Assembly: GCA_900551975.1 (NCBI GenBank)
Contig: URYA01000072.1
Span: 1-7,754, forward strand
From: an uncultured Collinsella sp.
GTDB lineage: Bacteria > Actinomycetota > Coriobacteriia > Coriobacteriales > Coriobacteriaceae
Direction: 5' to 3'
Length of the DNA stretch: 7,754 nt
The notes below the pieces were generated by a model. The model had not been told where the DNA came from and ran no database searches. It worked only from the letters and a program-made list of their open reading frames with translations. A program made the position numbers and the translations under genes. This document shows positions 5,998 through 7,754 of this stretch, piece by piece (position 1 is the stretch's first letter; each line of letters starts with the position of its first letter).

Positions 5998-6978
5998 TTA
6001 GAGGCCGAGCATCGGCTCCAGGACGAAGAAGTACGCCAGCACCACGATGCCCAGAATGATGCGGTAGACGCCGAAGCACTTGAAGTCGTGACGGCGGACG
6101 AAGCCCATGAGCCACTTGATGGCGATGAGCGAAACCACAAAGGCCACAACGCAGCCTACGCCCAAGATAGCGACCTCGTTGGCACCGAACGTACCGCCCT
6201 TGATGAAATACTTGACCAGCTTGAGCGCACTCGCGCCAAACATGACGGGAATGGCCAGGAAGAACGTAAACTTGGACGCCACCGAACGCGTGCAGCCCAA
6301 AAGCAGGCCGCCGATGATGGTGGAACCGGAGCGCGACGTGCCCGGAATCAGCGAGAGCACCTGGAAGCATCCGATGCCCAGTGCGGTCTTCCAACTTAGG
6401 TCCTCGAGCGTGGTGATGGAACCAAAGTCCAAATCCTCGTCATCGCCCTCATCCTCAGCGGCAGCCGCGGCGGGCGCCGCAAAGTGTGCACCGGCGGGAC
6501 GTCCACCCGACACCACAGCACGCGAACCAAACGAACCGGCAACGGCCATTTCCTCGCGCTTGCTCGCGCGCCAGTTCTCGATCACGATAAACAACACGCC
6601 GTACACAATGAGCGCCAGCGCCACGACGGGAGCATTGTAGAAATGCTCCTCCATCCAGTCGTTGAGCGGCAGACCGATCGCCGCCGCAGGAATGCAGCCG
6701 AGCACAATCTTGCCCCACAGCACCCAGGTGTCGCGACGGCCCTCCTTGCCCTTGCTGGGCGAGAACGGATTGAGCTCATAGAAGAACAGCACACAGACGG
6801 CCAGAATGGCACCGAGCTGAATCACGACCAGGAACATATTCCAGAACGTCTCGCTCACGTTCATCTTGACGAACTCGTCCACCAAGATCATGTGACCGGT
6901 CGACGAAACAGGCAGCCATTCGGTGATGCCCTCGACTAGGCCCATGAAGGCAGATTTTAGAAGCTCGATAATATCCAA
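5998..6978 (-). CDS. uppP: Undecaprenyl-diphosphatase UppP (BacA family)
   Basis: An integral membrane phosphatase that dephosphorylates undecaprenyl pyrophosphate, recycling the lipid carrier for peptidoglycan and other wall polymers. Overproduction in other bacteria gives bacitracin resistance. Both signature motifs are intact: VEGITEWLPVSSTGH (15-29; Glu16, Glu20, Ser26, His29) and IPGTSRSGST (211-220; Arg216). Several hydrophobic segments follow, for example 48-66, 112-133 and 263-280. The protein has 326 residues against about 265-280 usually. The surplus is a polar, Ala-rich, then acidic loop at about 137-190 (EDEGDDEDLD). The start is TTG 6978, giving MDIIELLKSAFMGLVEG with a GAGGGGG ribosome site at about five to six bases. 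The open frame extends 106 codons further upstream, but that part is non-conserved and crosses the promoter region. The gene is divergent from the universal stress gene and has its own terminator. Confidence 0.95.
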   Translation of the reverse strand: MDIIELLKSAFMGLVEGITEWLPVSSTGHMILVDEFVKMNVSETFWNMFLVVIQLGAILAVCVLFFYELNPFSPSKGKEGRRDTWVLWGKIVLGCIPAAAIGLPLNDWMEEHFYNAPVVALALIVYGVLFIVIENWRASKREEMAVAGSFGSRAVVSGGRPAGAHFAAPAAAAAEDEGDDEDLDFGSITTLEDLSWKTALGIGCFQVLSLIPGTSRSGSTIIGGLLLGCTRSVASKFTFFLAIPVMFGASALKLVKYFIKGGTFGANEVAILGVGCVVAFVVSLIAIKWLMGFVRRHDFKCFGVYRIILGIVVLAYFFVLEPMLGL

Positions 6979-7115
6979 AGGGACCCCCTCGTTAGACACC
7001 CGCCGATATTGTTCTGCGGACGGTGCGGGCGATGTCCCATTATCAACCGTTGGCGGCGCGCCTGCGCCTACCCTTACCAAAAAACTCGCCCGTTCACAGA
7101 ATTGCGAGCGGTCAA

Positions 7116-7136
7116 ACCCAAATCCTTGGGTATAAC
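7116..7136 (+). promoter_or_regulatory. Candidate universal stress gene promoter with overlapping dyad
   Basis: TATAAC at 7131-7136 is a good -10 match, but no clear -35 lies at normal spacing (TTGCGA at 7102 is too far, 23 bases). A 6-bp inverted repeat ACCCAA/TTGGGT (7116-7121, 7126-7131) abuts and shares one base with the -10 box, so it could be an operator for an activator or repressor. The transcript would start near 7143. Confidence 0.35.
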
Positions 7137-7226
7137 TGCAACAAGATAAAGTGTCCGGCGGCCGACGCGCCCGCGCCCGCCCGATGCACGAGCCCCGCGC
7201 CCGTGCGATAGACCAAGGAGGAAACC

Positions 7227-7664
7227 ATGAACGAGGGCTACACCAAGGTATTTGTTTCACTCGACGGTACTGAGCAGCAGGATTTTGTGCTCGCACGCGC
7301 CATCAAGGTCGCCGCGAACAACGGCGCCAAGCTGATTATCGGCCACGTTATCGATTCCACGGCGCTCGAGAGCGCCGGTTCCTATCCGGTCGATCTGGTC
7401 AACGGCCTAGAGGAGGCATTTAAGAACTCCATCGCCAAGCAGCTCGAAGAGGCCAAGGCCAATCCCGATATTCCCGAGGTCGAGGTCATGATTCGCGCCG
7501 GCCGCATTCGCGAGACGCTCAAGGACGAGATGCTCGACGTGGTTAAGCCCGACCTGGTGCTCTGCGGCGCCCGCGGCCTGTCCTCGATCAAGTATGCGCT
7601 GCTGGGTTCGATTTCGACGTTCCTGCTGCGCAATACGGACTGCGACATCTTGGTCGTGAAGTAG
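7227..7664 (+). CDS. Universal stress protein (UspA family, ATP-binding type)
   Basis: A small cytoplasmic protein of the Usp fold (145 residues, one domain). The N-terminus TKVFVSLDGTEQQDFVLARA carries the first strand and the Asp13 region that contacts adenine in ATP-binding family members. The C-terminal half has the nucleotide signature G-2x-G-9x-G-S: GARG at 114-117, nine residues, then Gly127-Ser128. It ends in TDCDILVVK, the usual final strand. ATG 7227 has a strong AAGGAGG ribosome site at five bases. Such proteins often accumulate in stationary phase, starvation or stress, but partners and effects vary and cannot be read here. It is divergent from uppP and ends before a large inverted repeat. 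Family membership is firm; the precise role is unknown. Confidence 0.95.
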   Translation: MNEGYTKVFVSLDGTEQQDFVLARAIKVAANNGAKLIIGHVIDSTALESAGSYPVDLVNGLEEAFKNSIAKQLEEAKANPDIPEVEVMIRAGRIRETLKDEMLDVVKPDLVLCGARGLSSIKYALLGSISTFLLRNTDCDILVVK

Positions 7665-7692
7665 CGTTGCTCCCACCGGCCGCGGGGCCTGC

Positions 7693-7754
7693 GGGGTTTC
7701 CACGGGCACGTCCTCGCCGCGTTGCGGCTGCGGGATGTGCCCTTAGGAAACCCC
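7693..7754. repeat. Long nested inverted repeat after the universal stress gene, reaching the window edge
   Basis: GGGGTTTCC (7693-7701) pairs with GGAAACCCC (7746-7754). Then GGGCACGTCC (7704-7713) pairs with GGATGTGCCC (7733-7742) with one G-U wobble, and GCCGC/GCGGC (7716-7720, 7724-7728) closes a GTT loop. The outer stem may continue beyond the window: GCCT precedes it on the left. It could act as the transcription terminator of the stress gene, but no U-tract is visible within the window. It could also be a dispersed palindromic element. Confidence 0.65.

Noticed and set aside
6979..7296. A 106-codon N-terminal extension of UppP from an ATG at 7296.
   Set aside because: It overlaps the start of the divergent stress gene, is rich in Arg/Pro/Ser without membrane character, and the conserved protein begins at the TTG at 6978 with a good ribosome site.
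1..7754. Search for a CRISPR array, tRNA or rRNA gene, phage, IS, toxin-antitoxin or other defence system.
   Set aside because: I saw no regularly spaced repeats, transposase-like proteins or RNA gene signatures. All substantial genes are recognised core or sugar-metabolism functions.

Overview
The window looks like chromosomal DNA from a high-GC actinobacterium. The protein style, the TTG starts with strong purine-rich ribosome sites, and the gene content suggest the class Coriobacteriia, perhaps a Collinsella-like gut organism. This assignment is inference; no marker gene here proves it.

Layout, left to right. Positions 1-418 (minus strand) hold the N-terminal 139 residues of a ROK-family sugar kinase that runs off the left edge. 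A 337-base divergent intergenic region (419-755) follows, with promoter, operator-like and inverted-repeat sequence. On the plus strand come a GntR/HutC-type regulator with a UTRA domain (756-1475) and a class I mannose-6-phosphate isomerase (1544-2482), separated by 68 bases that contain a strong hairpin. A 14-bp hairpin terminator closes this side. Kinase, regulator and isomerase together look like a small hexose entry module: phosphorylation of a sugar, isomerisation of mannose-6-P to fructose-6-P, and a phosphosugar-type regulator between them.

Facing it on the minus strand is a PcrA/UvrD DNA helicase (2770-5664), long for its family (964 residues). It has a repetitive N-terminal extension, a roughly 100-residue Ala/Pro-rich insert before motif V, and a Gly/Ser linker to an RNA-polymerase-binding Tudor-like tail. 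Its 3' region carries a 115-base nested inverted repeat and then an intrinsic terminator. Upstream, also on the minus strand, is undecaprenyl-diphosphatase UppP (5998-6978), with its own intrinsic terminator and an unusual acidic/Ala-rich loop. Divergent from uppP is a universal stress protein gene (7227-7664), followed by a second long nested inverted repeat that reaches the right edge.

The genes are ordinary core and sugar-metabolism genes. I see no phage, IS, CRISPR, toxin-antitoxin or defence cluster. The parts most worth a second look are the lineage-type insertions in PcrA and UppP, the two long intergenic palindromic structures, and the candidate HutC-type operator in the divergent control region.
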